A model generated the notes under the pieces. That model had not been told where the DNA came from. It saw only the letters and a list, made by a program, of their open reading frames with translations, and made no database searches. A program made the translations under genes and the position numbers. This document shows positions 26,220 to 34,752 of a stretch of 64,000 bases of DNA, piece after piece (the first letter of the stretch is position 1; every line of letters starts with the position of its first letter). The stretch lies in contig NZ_NTFY01000002.1 in NCBI RefSeq assembly GCF_002289565.1, positions 43,413 through 107,412 of the forward strand, given 5' to 3'. This DNA comes from Rhodopirellula sp. SM50 (GTDB lineage: Bacteria > Planctomycetota > Planctomycetia > Pirellulales > Pirellulaceae).

Positions 26220-27698
26220 TCATGGCAACACGCTGCTGGTGGCGACAGCAACCGCCGCGTGGCTTCTTGTTTTCTGTTGCAAATTTTCTCGTGATCCCGT
26301 TGTCGCGTCAGCGGTTGTGAGACGCAGGCGTGTCAGTTCTTTGGCGGCGTGGTAGCGTGATGCGACGCCGGGCTGCGGTACCAAACCACCACCGAGAATC
26401 AGCAGCGTCAACAGCAGCACCGCGATCCGTTCCGCGGGACGGGCGTGCATCGGAACCTGGGTTGGAGTCGCATGACCGGTGAAGATGCGGAAGTAGGCCG
26501 AGAGCACCGTGATGCCGCACAGTGCCGCCGCGATCACGACCATCGTTCCGACCAGCGGGTAGATATCCACTGCACCTTCGATCAGCAATTCCATGCCGAC
26601 GAAGCCGACCGTCGCGGGAAAGCCGATCGCAGCCAGCCCGGTCAGCAGGAAGAAACCCGCCAGCATCGGCATCTGGTGATACAAGCCGTGGTAATCGGCC
26701 AACGCAACCCGCGAGATCCGCGCTTCGATACAGCGGAGCGTGATCCCGAACCCGGTCAACGACAGTCCCACGGACAACCACAGGCACAGCGCACCGGTCA
26801 GTCCGATCGGGGTGACCAGTTCCAGTCCCGCCAGCACCAGCGAAGATTGGCTGAGCAACAAAAAGCAAAACATCCGCCGGGCTTCTGGTTGAATCAAAGC
26901 CATCGATCCCGCATAGACGGCCGTCACCAACGAGAGCACGGCAATACTTTGCAGCGCCCATGACGGCGCGATCGGCAACACCAGCCGCATCACGGCATAG
27001 GCGCCGACCAGCGGCGTGGAAAATAGAATCGCGGTTCCGAAGGTCGCCTTTTCAAACAGATCGGTCATCCACAAATGAAACGGGAACACGCCGCTGCGAA
27101 ACAGTGCCGCGGCCGTCAACAGCGCACCAGGAATCAGCACCGCCGTACTGTTCACCTCAATCACGCTGAGCCAGCCATAGCCGACCAGCAGCAGCGCCGC
27201 AAAGACGGCCATGTGCAACACATAAAGACGCGTGCACCGCTGCCGGTTCCGCAACTCCAAATACGGTGGAATCGTCGCCGCGATCAGCAACACGATCAGT
27301 GTCCAAGAGCTGCGACAGCTGAACGTTGCCAACACAAGCGTCTCGGAGACCAACGCGAGTTTCAGCGAGAACCGTGGCGCTTTGGTGCGCAGCGTCGACA
27401 TCACCGTGACCAGAAAGATCAACGCGGCGAGCGGCAATTGAAACGCGCTGAGTTCGTCGACGACAAAAACGTCTCGATCGAACATCCAATCGATAAACGG
27501 CCAATGGTCGTGCGCTTCGAACGTCCCGATCAAGACAAAATCGATCAGTTCGCCGAGCGTCAATGCGAGCGTCACCGTACAAATCGCGATGGCGTGTCGC
27601 AAGAGATTGTCGCGGTTGCCGAGCAAATGAATCCAAACCGCCCCGAACAAGGGGACCAGTATCGAAACTTCAATCCAGGGAAAGTGAAACTCGGGCAT
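26220..27698 (-). CDS. NuoM-like proton-antiporter-type membrane protein of the DAB locus, 492 aa
   Basis: About 14 membrane spans and the proton_antipo_M pattern (FPFHLWMTDLFEKATFGTAILFSTPLVGAYAVMRL near residue 215-250; YHGLYHQMPMLAGFFLLTGLAAIGFPATVGFVGMELLIEGA near 345-385) place it with NuoM/NuoN/MrpD subunits. It lacks complex I neighbours. It is the last gene downstream of DabA and a NuoL-like gene, so it is probably a second membrane subunit of the inorganic carbon pump, giving a coupling path for H+ or Na+. The last ~30 residues (TTGSRENLQQKTRSHAAVAVATSS) look non-conserved. Confidence 0.82.
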   Translation of the reverse strand: MPEFHFPWIEVSILVPLFGAVWIHLLGNRDNLLRHAIAICTVTLALTLGELIDFVLIGTFEAHDHWPFIDWMFDRDVFVVDELSAFQLPLAALIFLVTVMSTLRTKAPRFSLKLALVSETLVLATFSCRSSWTLIVLLIAATIPPYLELRNRQRCTRLYVLHMAVFAALLLVGYGWLSVIEVNSTAVLIPGALLTAAALFRSGVFPFHLWMTDLFEKATFGTAILFSTPLVGAYAVMRLVLPIAPSWALQSIAVLSLVTAVYAGSMALIQPEARRMFCFLLLSQSSLVLAGLELVTPIGLTGALCLWLSVGLSLTGFGITLRCIEARISRVALADYHGLYHQMPMLAGFFLLTGLAAIGFPATVGFVGMELLIEGAVDIYPLVGTMVVIAAALCGITVLSAYFRIFTGHATPTQVPMHARPAERIAVLLLTLLILGGGLVPQPGVASRYHAAKELTRLRLTTADATTGSRENLQQKTRSHAAVAVATSSVLP

Positions 27699-27744
27699 CG
27701 TGGGCGTTGCGGGGGTAAGTGATCAAATCGTGGACGGTGGTGCG

Positions 27745-29139
27745 TTAAGCCGCGGACTTTAAATCTTCGGGGTGTAATTCAGCCTGGTCGGATTCACGCG
27801 ACGCTTCATTGGACAACGCATCGGTGACCTGTCGTTCCACCGAATCGCACCAACGGAACACCCGCACGAATGGCTGGACAATCCACTTGTCCAAAGCGAT
27901 GTCCATGAATCCTCGCTCGAATCCAAACCGGTAGCACCAACGCTGCATGCGTGGCGGCAAGAAGCCGGCTCCCACCCAGGCATCACGCGGCAATCGCATG
28001 CCCATCTTGTTTTCCAAATCGCTGTAGTCCCTGAGCAACGTCGGGGCACGCAACAATTGCATCGTCCGCAGGCTCGCGTGTCCGATGATGTGGATCAGTG
28101 CCAGATACTTCAGCCCCAATCCGATCTCCACGACGATGATTCCGACCTGGGTCAGCGAGGCGTAGGCGAGCGAAACCTTGACATCGTTTTGCACGCGTGA
28201 CATGACCGCGCCGCAAATCGCCGAAACGACCCCGAGACTGATGACCATCACCTGCAAGGTCAACGAGGCTTCGAGGATCGGACTGAGTCTAAGCAGTAAG
28301 AACGCGCCCAGGTGAACGGACAAGGCGCCGTAGAAAATGGCACTCGAGGGTGTCGGGCCTTCCATCGCTCGGGGCAGCCAACCGCTGAACGGAAACAGGG
28401 CCGATTTACCGGCCGCCGCGACCAACAGCAGCGACCCGACCATCAAGGCCTGGCTGGACGTGATCGCGGCCGTTCCTTCGGGCCAAACCCCGCTGCTCAT
28501 CAGCCCGCCGAAATCGCCTTCGCCGGTCATGTGATGCATCGTGATCGCGGCGATCAAAAACGCGGCGTCGCTGAGGCGATAGATCGACCACACCCGTTGA
28601 CCATTGCGCACCGGATTGGTCCGTTCGTGAAAATAGGCCACCAGCAGCGCGGACGACAGGCCGACCATTTCCCAGCCGACAAACAACGTTTCGATCGTAC
28701 TGGCCAACGAAGACAGCACCATGCCACAAAAGAACATCGCGTAGTACAGAAAGAAACGTCCATACCCTTCCTCGCGATGCAAGTAGCGGCGTGTGAAGGC
28801 ACCCACGACACCACACAGCACGCAGGAGAGCATCAAGAAAGGAATACTGAGGCGATCGAAAACGAACTTCAAATGAAATTGAAACTGCTCCTCGGGTATC
28901 GTCACCCAGTTACCCAACTCGATCGGCACATAGCGAATGTCCGTTGCGAGCATGATCAACAAGATGGCAACGGCGGGCAGCAACGAAAACAGCACGGCCG
29001 CCTGCGTGAGGCGTGCGATCGACGTCTCGCTCAAGGGACGATTGACGAGTGTCGATAGCCCGAGAATCGCCAACAACACGATCGGGCTGCAAACGACCGC
29101 TGTGCCGAGGACGTGAAAGAGCAGATGAAGGGGAGTCAT
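27745..29139 (-). CDS. dabB: NuoL-like DabB-type membrane subunit, 464 aa
   Basis: The NuoL-type core is visible: [77 protein letters not shown] (the loop with conserved Glu near residue 150) and [40 protein letters not shown] (the Lys/Pro channel motif near 240-280). It follows dabA and precedes a NuoM-like gene on the same strand. In characterised DAB systems DabB is a single NuoL-like protein that forms a complex with DabA for energy-coupled CO2 hydration or bicarbonate accumulation. Here the NuoL half is short (~460 versus ~550 residues), with a soluble C-terminal tail. Confidence 0.85.
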   Translation of the reverse strand: MTPLHLLFHVLGTAVVCSPIVLLAILGLSTLVNRPLSETSIARLTQAAVLFSLLPAVAILLIMLATDIRYVPIELGNWVTIPEEQFQFHLKFVFDRLSIPFLMLSCVLCGVVGAFTRRYLHREEGYGRFFLYYAMFFCGMVLSSLASTIETLFVGWEMVGLSSALLVAYFHERTNPVRNGQRVWSIYRLSDAAFLIAAITMHHMTGEGDFGGLMSSGVWPEGTAAITSSQALMVGSLLLVAAAGKSALFPFSGWLPRAMEGPTPSSAIFYGALSVHLGAFLLLRLSPILEASLTLQVMVISLGVVSAICGAVMSRVQNDVKVSLAYASLTQVGIIVVEIGLGLKYLALIHIIGHASLRTMQLLRAPTLLRDYSDLENKMGMRLPRDAWVGAGFLPPRMQRWCYRFGFERGFMDIALDKWIVQPFVRVFRWCDSVERQVTDALSNEASRESDQAELHPEDLKSAA

Positions 29140-29177
29140 GATGAAGGGTTCATATTGAATTCAAGGTGCGAGCCGCA

Positions 29178-29282
29178 GTGGCGTAAGCTTCCAGCTTGCG
29201 AAAAGTGGCGTAAGCTTCCAGCTTGCGAAAAGTGGCGTAAGCTTCTAGCTTGCGAAAAGTGGCGTAAGCTTCTAGCTTGCGA
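29178..29282. repeat. Tandem repeat, 27-bp unit, four copies, between dabA and dabB
   Basis: The unit begins GTGGCGTAAGCTTCCAGCTT and ends GCGAAAA. The copies lie at 29178-29204, 29205-29231, 29232-29258 and 29259-29282 (the last truncated). Copies 1-2 carry TTCC and copies 3-4 TTCT, so an ordered duplication is likely. There are no spacers, so it is not CRISPR. It sits in the 203-base gap between the dabA stop and the dabB start. Confidence 0.95.
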
Positions 29283-29342
29283 TGGCCGGGGTGTCTCAAG
29301 ATGGCAAGCAGGATGCTTACCCCACGCTTAAATCGGCACATC

Positions 29343-32300
29343 TCACAAGTGCTCCTCGATCGACGCATAGCCCAGGTGATCGCGTTGGCCGCGGTACCAA
29401 TCGGCCGATGACGCGACAACCGGCAACTCGCTCGACTCCGGGGTGTAGCGTTGATACGCCCCGTTGCGGTACCGCATGATCGTCGAGGTCTCGGGGTCGA
29501 TCAGCGCAATCTGAACCCAATTTCCCTTGATCAAGCGTTCGATACCCGGGTTCTCGACAATGATCTTGTCCATTTTTTCCGGCGAGGTTTCGATGACGAA
29601 CAGGATTCGCATCGGCTCGTGGATTTCAACCATCTGTTGAGACAATCCCGGCCGCAGATCGCTGGCGGCTCCGGTCATCACGCCGATCATTGACGCCACA
29701 TTGTGGGGCAACTTCGATCCGCAGCCGTAGCCTTCGACATCGACGGTGGAAAAGTAGTATTCCAGACTGATGCCCGCACAAACCGGGATCGCCGCTTGCA
29801 GAATCCGGGTCAGCACGCTGACGTTTTCGTCGTCCACCGCCGGATCGTATTCTGTCAAGAACACGCGACGATCCATGAACAGGCCACGGGTCCAGTCACG
29901 ACGTCCGACGGTGACCACCGCATTGGTCGCGTGGTTGTATTCTGGACGAGCCTGAGACAAATCTTCCGCCCGCTCTTCGACATGCTCGAGCGCTTCTTCG
30001 GTGGTCAGATCCAACGGCGCGGATTCGAATCGCCGAGCCCGTTCGTGGGCATTTCGGGCGCGCGTCTCGTTGACGCTTGTTTCAATGCGACGAAACAGCG
30101 AACGGTGCGTCCGTAGCAACAGATCCAGATCGTAGTACTCCACGTCATCATTGCAGGTGTTATGAAACGCACCCACAAAACGCACGTCATCGGGCAAGTC
30201 GACACCGCGTCCGGAGATCAATCGTCGGACGCGGGGATCGTTGGCCATCATGGCAAAGGCTCGTGCGTTGGGACCGCCACGTCCGCCGCTGCAGGCGCCA
30301 CAGTTGTAAGCGGATTCATGGGGATTGTTCAGACTACCGCTGCCGTGGCCGAAGAAGACGATGATCGGGGGAAAGTTGTCGACCATCCCGATGTCTTGCA
30401 AGATGCGGATCACGATCCCCGCCATCTCGTCCAAGCTGTAACCGAGCGAATCGGGTTCGGGTCCGGGTGCTGCGGCGGTCCGTTCCAGATGCAACTCGGT
30501 CGCGGGCGGTTTAACAAAGGACCCCATCGTTTCGCGAATTTTGGAAGTCAGCCGCGGAGCCAAGATCCGTGCCACCATCGGAAATGTCGCCAACGCCCCA
30601 AAAACCCCGGTCACCCAGCCACCGATCATGGTCCGCGAATGGGCGTGAACTTGATGGGTGAACCAACCGATGCGGCGGCGTCGTTCCGCCCGTTTTGCGC
30701 TGACGTGCCTGGCCGAGAACAGGGGTTCTTCGCGGACGAAATGCTGGGGCGTTAAGATCGCCGGACAGAGCGCCCGGTAATGGGCGTGGTCGACGCCCTG
30801 GTAATACATGGCGACTGCGAAGAATCCGGCGGCCGAGGCCGTCACACTTTCCGGATCGACTTCTTCCAGGTGTCGGCGGAACGATTCTTCCCGATCATCG
30901 ATGCAAAAGATCGCCGCATACGCGGGCTTGCCCGACTTGGTGTCTCGACGTTTCTGGCGGCGGCGAGCCGAATGGATGGCGATCGCATCGAGCGTGGCAT
31001 TGCGATAGTGTCTTTCATAGGCGGCGTGCAGGACGCGACGCCGTTGGACCGAGTCGAACGTTTCGATTTCACGAATCAGACACGCCCATTGCCCGGGCGT
31101 CATGTGGACCAGTTGTTCGGGAGTCCAACCGCCTGCCTGAGCGAGTTGGAAGATCGTGTACGTCCGCTCGTCGGTCGACGGTCCCCGTTTGACGCCCAGC
31201 CGGCTTTCGGCGATCCGACGAATCTCTCGACAATCACGCGTCCGGTAATGTCGTTCGCCAAAGTCAGCGATCGCATAGCGTTCGAGCATCAAGCGAACTG
31301 CCAAGTATTCGTTCAACGTTCCGCCGCGAACGGGGTGCTGCAGAAACGGAGTATTCGTCTCCATTTGCCAGATCATGCCCGCCCAGCCTCGCAGGGCCAA
31401 CAGCGTCGATGCGATCTTCTCTTCGGCCTCTTCCGGGGCGATACCCAACGCATCGAGCGAGTGCTGGATCGAGACGAGCGGGTCGAACGGTTCGGACTGG
31501 ATCGCTTTCAATTCGCCGGCAATCCCGTTCATCCAGTTCGGCGTAACCGCCAACGATCCCTGGTACAACCGTGCAAACGCTTGCGCGAATCCGAGTCCTC
31601 GATCGGGCAACGCCCAATCGGAAAATCCTTGGTCGAGAAAGGCGCCGCAGAAACGAATCAGCACTTCGTTGACACTGACGTCGATGTCTTCACCGGAAAC
31701 CTCCCACAACACGTCACGTAACCGGATCGGATCGCGCCGTTCAAATTCGGGCAGTCCGGCGGATTTGACGCCGTCGCGTGAAATCTGCCACAGCAGTTCC
31801 AGCGTGAAGGCTTCCCACTGGGCGTCGGACCACCATTGAATCGACTGGCGACCTGAACGATCGACCGTCGACAAAACGACATCGGGCAATCGCGCCTCCG
31901 AGTCGCCTCCGTCACGTTCCGCGGCTTGCCCGGTCAGGTCCAGATGACGCATCACCCAATGGCGGGTCTTTCCCACCATCTGTTCGGCACGCGGTGGCGA
32001 AACCTCGGCGCGAAACCGGGTCAGCAAATCCGATTCGGCCAGCAACCATTTCAGCTCCGCCTCGGGGGCCGAATGCAGCGTCATCTGCAGCATGGCCAAG
32101 CGAAGGGTGTAGCGTGTCCCGAAACTGGCGACCAATTCATCAGCTTCCTCATCCAGGTCATCCATCAAGACTTGTCGCAGATCCTCCGCTGAGATCCGCC
32201 CGCGAGCCAGTTCGCTCCGATAGCGTTGTTCCGGCCAGTAAGGCTGACAACCGTAACGCCGTCCCCCTTCGATCACCGCCTGTTCAAAAGGCATGTCCTC

Positions 32301-32498
32301 GAAGGAATGCAACGTGTTGTGGTGGACGAAGACCGAGATGGGTCCTTGGGAAGGCAAGAAGTGAGTCGCGTGTTCGATCGCCGTTTGCAGCTTGGCGTGT
32401 TGATCCGCGGCGGGCCGAACGCTGGCTTCGGTGGTGGGAATGACGGCGGAGGTTGCATCTTGCATGGCTGCGACGGCTGGTTCGAGCAAAGTGATCAC
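29343..32498 (-). CDS. dabA: DabA (DUF2309/UPF0753) inorganic carbon uptake protein, 1051 aa
   Basis: The protein has a beta-carbonic-anhydrase-like zinc site. FCIDDREES gives Cys (about residue 531) with Asp two further on. VVFFGHGSGSLNNPHES gives His (about 716), and YNCGACSGGRGG gives Cys exactly 15 residues after that His. This matches the C-x-D ... H-x14-C ligand spacing known for Halothiobacillus DabA. The length of ~1050 fits the long DabA class. The start is GTG at 32498, inside a GTGATCAC palindrome; an ATG at 32465 is an alternative. It is predicted to hydrate CO2 unidirectionally at the inner membrane with the DabB partners, supplying bicarbonate for anaplerosis. Confidence 0.92.
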   Translation of the reverse strand: MITLLEPAVAAMQDATSAVIPTTEASVRPAADQHAKLQTAIEHATHFLPSQGPISVFVHHNTLHSFEDMPFEQAVIEGGRRYGCQPYWPEQRYRSELARGRISAEDLRQVLMDDLDEEADELVASFGTRYTLRLAMLQMTLHSAPEAELKWLLAESDLLTRFRAEVSPPRAEQMVGKTRHWVMRHLDLTGQAAERDGGDSEARLPDVVLSTVDRSGRQSIQWWSDAQWEAFTLELLWQISRDGVKSAGLPEFERRDPIRLRDVLWEVSGEDIDVSVNEVLIRFCGAFLDQGFSDWALPDRGLGFAQAFARLYQGSLAVTPNWMNGIAGELKAIQSEPFDPLVSIQHSLDALGIAPEEAEEKIASTLLALRGWAGMIWQMETNTPFLQHPVRGGTLNEYLAVRLMLERYAIADFGERHYRTRDCREIRRIAESRLGVKRGPSTDERTYTIFQLAQAGGWTPEQLVHMTPGQWACLIREIETFDSVQRRRVLHAAYERHYRNATLDAIAIHSARRRQKRRDTKSGKPAYAAIFCIDDREESFRRHLEEVDPESVTASAAGFFAVAMYYQGVDHAHYRALCPAILTPQHFVREEPLFSARHVSAKRAERRRRIGWFTHQVHAHSRTMIGGWVTGVFGALATFPMVARILAPRLTSKIRETMGSFVKPPATELHLERTAAAPGPEPDSLGYSLDEMAGIVIRILQDIGMVDNFPPIIVFFGHGSGSLNNPHESAYNCGACSGGRGGPNARAFAMMANDPRVRRLISGRGVDLPDDVRFVGAFHNTCNDDVEYYDLDLLLRTHRSLFRRIETSVNETRARNAHERARRFESAPLDLTTEEALEHVEERAEDLSQARPEYNHATNAVVTVGRRDWTRGLFMDRRVFLTEYDPAVDDENVSVLTRILQAAIPVCAGISLEYYFSTVDVEGYGCGSKLPHNVASMIGVMTGAASDLRPGLSQQMVEIHEPMRILFVIETSPEKMDKIIVENPGIERLIKGNWVQIALIDPETSTIMRYRNGAYQRYTPESSELPVVASSADWYRGQRDHLGYASIEEHL

Positions 32499-32524
32499 AT
32501 CTGAATGTCACGCGCTGTGATCAC
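32491..32524. promoter_or_regulatory. Paired GTGATCAC palindromes at the dabA start, candidate operator
   Basis: The self-complementary octamer GTGATCAC occurs at 32491-32498 and 32517-32524, 26 bases apart. GTCACGCGCTGTGA lies between them. The first copy overlaps the dabA GTG start. The spacing is about 2.5 turns of DNA. It could be a regulator site, but no specific regulator can be named. Confidence 0.35.
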
Positions 32525-33014
32525 GTGTTGACGTCATCCGTTGGGCACAATTCGTACCAAACCCATCGAGCCCTTGGCGGCCTGGGGCCCGGATTGCCGT
32601 TCATGCCGTCCAATCACCGGACATTCGGGCAACTTTCGGAGAAGAAAAAAATACGATGGCAGGATGATCTGAAGCCTGGCGTCGCGGCGTCCCCAGCCTT
32701 AAATCCGAGCAGGTGCACTGCATTGCACTGCAGTGCAAAACTTTGCACAGTCCGTACGGGGAGGGGCTAAGAATCCACAGGTGCGCGCAGCGCGTGGATG
32801 TCCGCGTCGCTTGCTCCACTGCCTGCGGCGGAGGGCTGGTCCAGCATCGCGTCGACAGAGAGTCCTGGCGCCCCCCCCCACACGCACCGGTTAGTGAGTC
32901 TCGAAAAAATCTCCAACCGGAAACGCATCTGATGATGAAAGAGCGCGACGGCGGATAAACTCGTGACGCGCGAGTATTCTTCATCCAACGGAACCTTTCT
33001 CACAACAACACGCG
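32499..33014. other. Divergent intergenic region between dabA and the histidine kinase, with perfect 16-bp palindrome
   Basis: 516 bases without a supported gene. A perfect palindrome TTGCACTGCAGTGCAA is at 32723-32738, flanked by further TGCACTGCA/TTTGCAC words over 32713-32748. This region should carry the promoters of dabA (leftward) and of the sensor kinase (rightward). Open frames on both strands here are short and overlap each other. Confidence 0.55.
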
Positions 33015-34385
33015 ATGTTTGACTCTCATGACGGGCGGGGGATTCGTCGATTCGCATTTGGGCTGGCACTGCTGAGTCTGACGGCGGTCTCGGTCACCGC
33101 CTGGATCTTGTCCAATGTCCGTCGCGAACAGGAGATCGTGGCGCGTTTGATACAACACTTGCCCGAGAGCGACCTGCAGGTGGCCAAGGAACTCTCCGGC
33201 GATTTGAACCTTCAAAGCAGCCTGTCGTTCCTGCTGGTATTAAATATCGTCGCAACCGCGATCGCATTCGCGCTGGTCGTGCGCGGTTACTTGAGCAGCG
33301 AACGAACGCTCCGCGACGTGCGGGTGCTTTCGGCGGACATCTTGGCCAGCATGGATGTGGGTGTCATCACCACGGACAAGAACGCGGTCATCACCAGCAC
33401 CAACCCCAGCAGTCGTGAGCTGATCGGATTGAACGGTGATGGCGTTGGCACCCGGTTGTCCGAGATCGATCCGCAGCACGCCTTGTTGGACGAGATCTGC
33501 GAGGAAATCACGACCTACCATCAACCGATTCGCGATCGAGACTACTGCGTCCATCGCAACGGTCATCCATCGACCCTGCGCGCCGGGTGCACGATGCTCC
33601 ACAATCGACACGACGAGCAAATCGGCATGGTGATTCACGTTCGAGATGTCACCGAGAAAACGCTGATGGAAGAACGGCTCCGCAGGATGGAGCGTTACAT
33701 GGGTCTGGGATCACTCGCGGCCGGTTTGCAACACGAAATCAAGAACCCGCTGAGCGCCCTGTCGTTGCACATCCAACTGTTGTGTGAACGACTGGACCAG
33801 GAGAGCGATGATGCGGAAGTCGCCGAGTTGCTGGACATCTTGAACACGGAAGTCAGACGCATCAATGACGTGCTCGATGGTTTCCGCAACTATGCCTCCG
33901 TCGCCGAGCTCGGCCGCGTGCCGGTTGACGTGACGTTCCTGGTCGAAAAATTGATCCGACTGCTTCGCCCCCAAGCGGAACACCAGAACGTCAAACTGGT
34001 GGTCGATCTGCCGTCGGAGATGGTCGGGATGATCCAAGCCGATTCGGCGCGTTTGGAACAGGTCTTCTTGAACCTGGCGATCAATGCGCTCGCGGCGATG
34101 CCCGATGGCGGCACACTGCGCTTTGAAATCGCCTGCGAAAATGGCGAGGTCAAGATTGCCGTGAGCGACACCGGAACCGGCATCCCCGCGGAGATCCAGG
34201 ACCAGGTCTTTGATCCCTATTTCACGACCCGCAACGAAGGCACCGGAATGGGCCTCGCCTTGTGCGACAAAATCATTCGCCAACACGACGGCAGCATCGA
34301 TTTTCAGTCCAACGGTCAAGGCACCGTGTTCACCGTGGTTCTGCCTGTCGGGACGGTGGAAATCAGGGGAGAGATGGCAGAATGA
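33015..34385 (+). CDS. NtrB-like PAS-sensor histidine kinase, 456 aa
   Basis: Two N-terminal membrane spans (about residues 12-32 and 70-92) bracket a short ~35-residue periplasmic loop. A PAS domain follows (about residues 105-215, DVGVITTDKNAVITSTNPSSRELIG). HisKA has the H-box GLQHEIKNPLSAL with phospho-acceptor His240. The HATPase_c domain shows NLAINALAAMPDGG, DTGTGIP and GTGMGLAL, so it is catalytically complete. The membrane topology is NtrB/AtoS-like. No response regulator is found next to it, so it is an orphan in this window. It is transcribed divergently from the carbon-uptake operon 516 bases away, but a functional link is only a guess. Confidence 0.92.
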   Translation: MFDSHDGRGIRRFAFGLALLSLTAVSVTAWILSNVRREQEIVARLIQHLPESDLQVAKELSGDLNLQSSLSFLLVLNIVATAIAFALVVRGYLSSERTLRDVRVLSADILASMDVGVITTDKNAVITSTNPSSRELIGLNGDGVGTRLSEIDPQHALLDEICEEITTYHQPIRDRDYCVHRNGHPSTLRAGCTMLHNRHDEQIGMVIHVRDVTEKTLMEERLRRMERYMGLGSLAAGLQHEIKNPLSALSLHIQLLCERLDQESDDAEVAELLDILNTEVRRINDVLDGFRNYASVAELGRVPVDVTFLVEKLIRLLRPQAEHQNVKLVVDLPSEMVGMIQADSARLEQVFLNLAINALAAMPDGGTLRFEIACENGEVKIAVSDTGTGIPAEIQDQVFDPYFTTRNEGTGMGLALCDKIIRQHDGSIDFQSNGQGTVFTVVLPVGTVEIRGEMAE

Positions 34386-34450
34386 TTCGGGGCAGAATGA
34401 TGGGAACGCATGGGCTAGCATCCAATGCCATCTACTCTGGCTCTGAAGGT

Positions 34451-34640
34451 GTTAGCGGAACGGCGCGAGCGGGCTGTCGATTTTGTGAGCCGCGACGCGT
34501 AAGCGGCCGGGCACTGCGACGCTGCCCGAGGCCTTACGGCCAGCGGCTCACCATTGACTCAGCAGATCCCGACTCAATCGACAGTCCGCAAGCCGTCCGG
34601 TGTCAGCGAAAGACCGGAGGGTTCGCGCCCTACCGCTAAC
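34451..34640. repeat. Composite family A element with nested insert, 190 bp
   Basis: The outer ends are family A arms (GTTAGCGGAACGGCGCGAGC and, at the right, CCGGAGGGTTCGCGCCCTAC). Between them lies a ~110-bp nested palindromic unit (GTGAGCCGCGACGCGTAAGC ... GGCCTTACGGCCAGCGGCTC). Nearly the same unit occurs at 54031-54140. The gap 34386-34752 holds this element and the upstream region of the next gene; no coding sequence was seen. Confidence 0.8.
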
Positions 34641-34752
34641 AAAAACACCCCGCTTGGCGGCAAAGTAGCAGGCATTGGGGTCGCGTCGTGCTGGTATAGT
34701 GTTCGGCAGCTCAACCCGTGTTTCCTTTCGTCATTCAAGCGAGATCTGCGAC

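Noticed and set aside
26220..29139. NuoL/NuoM-like genes considered as part of respiratory complex I or an Mrp antiporter
   Set aside because: No other nuo or mrp genes are adjacent, whereas dabA is directly upstream.
29178..29282. Tandem repeat considered as a CRISPR array
   Set aside because: Units are contiguous without spacers and no cas gene is nearby.
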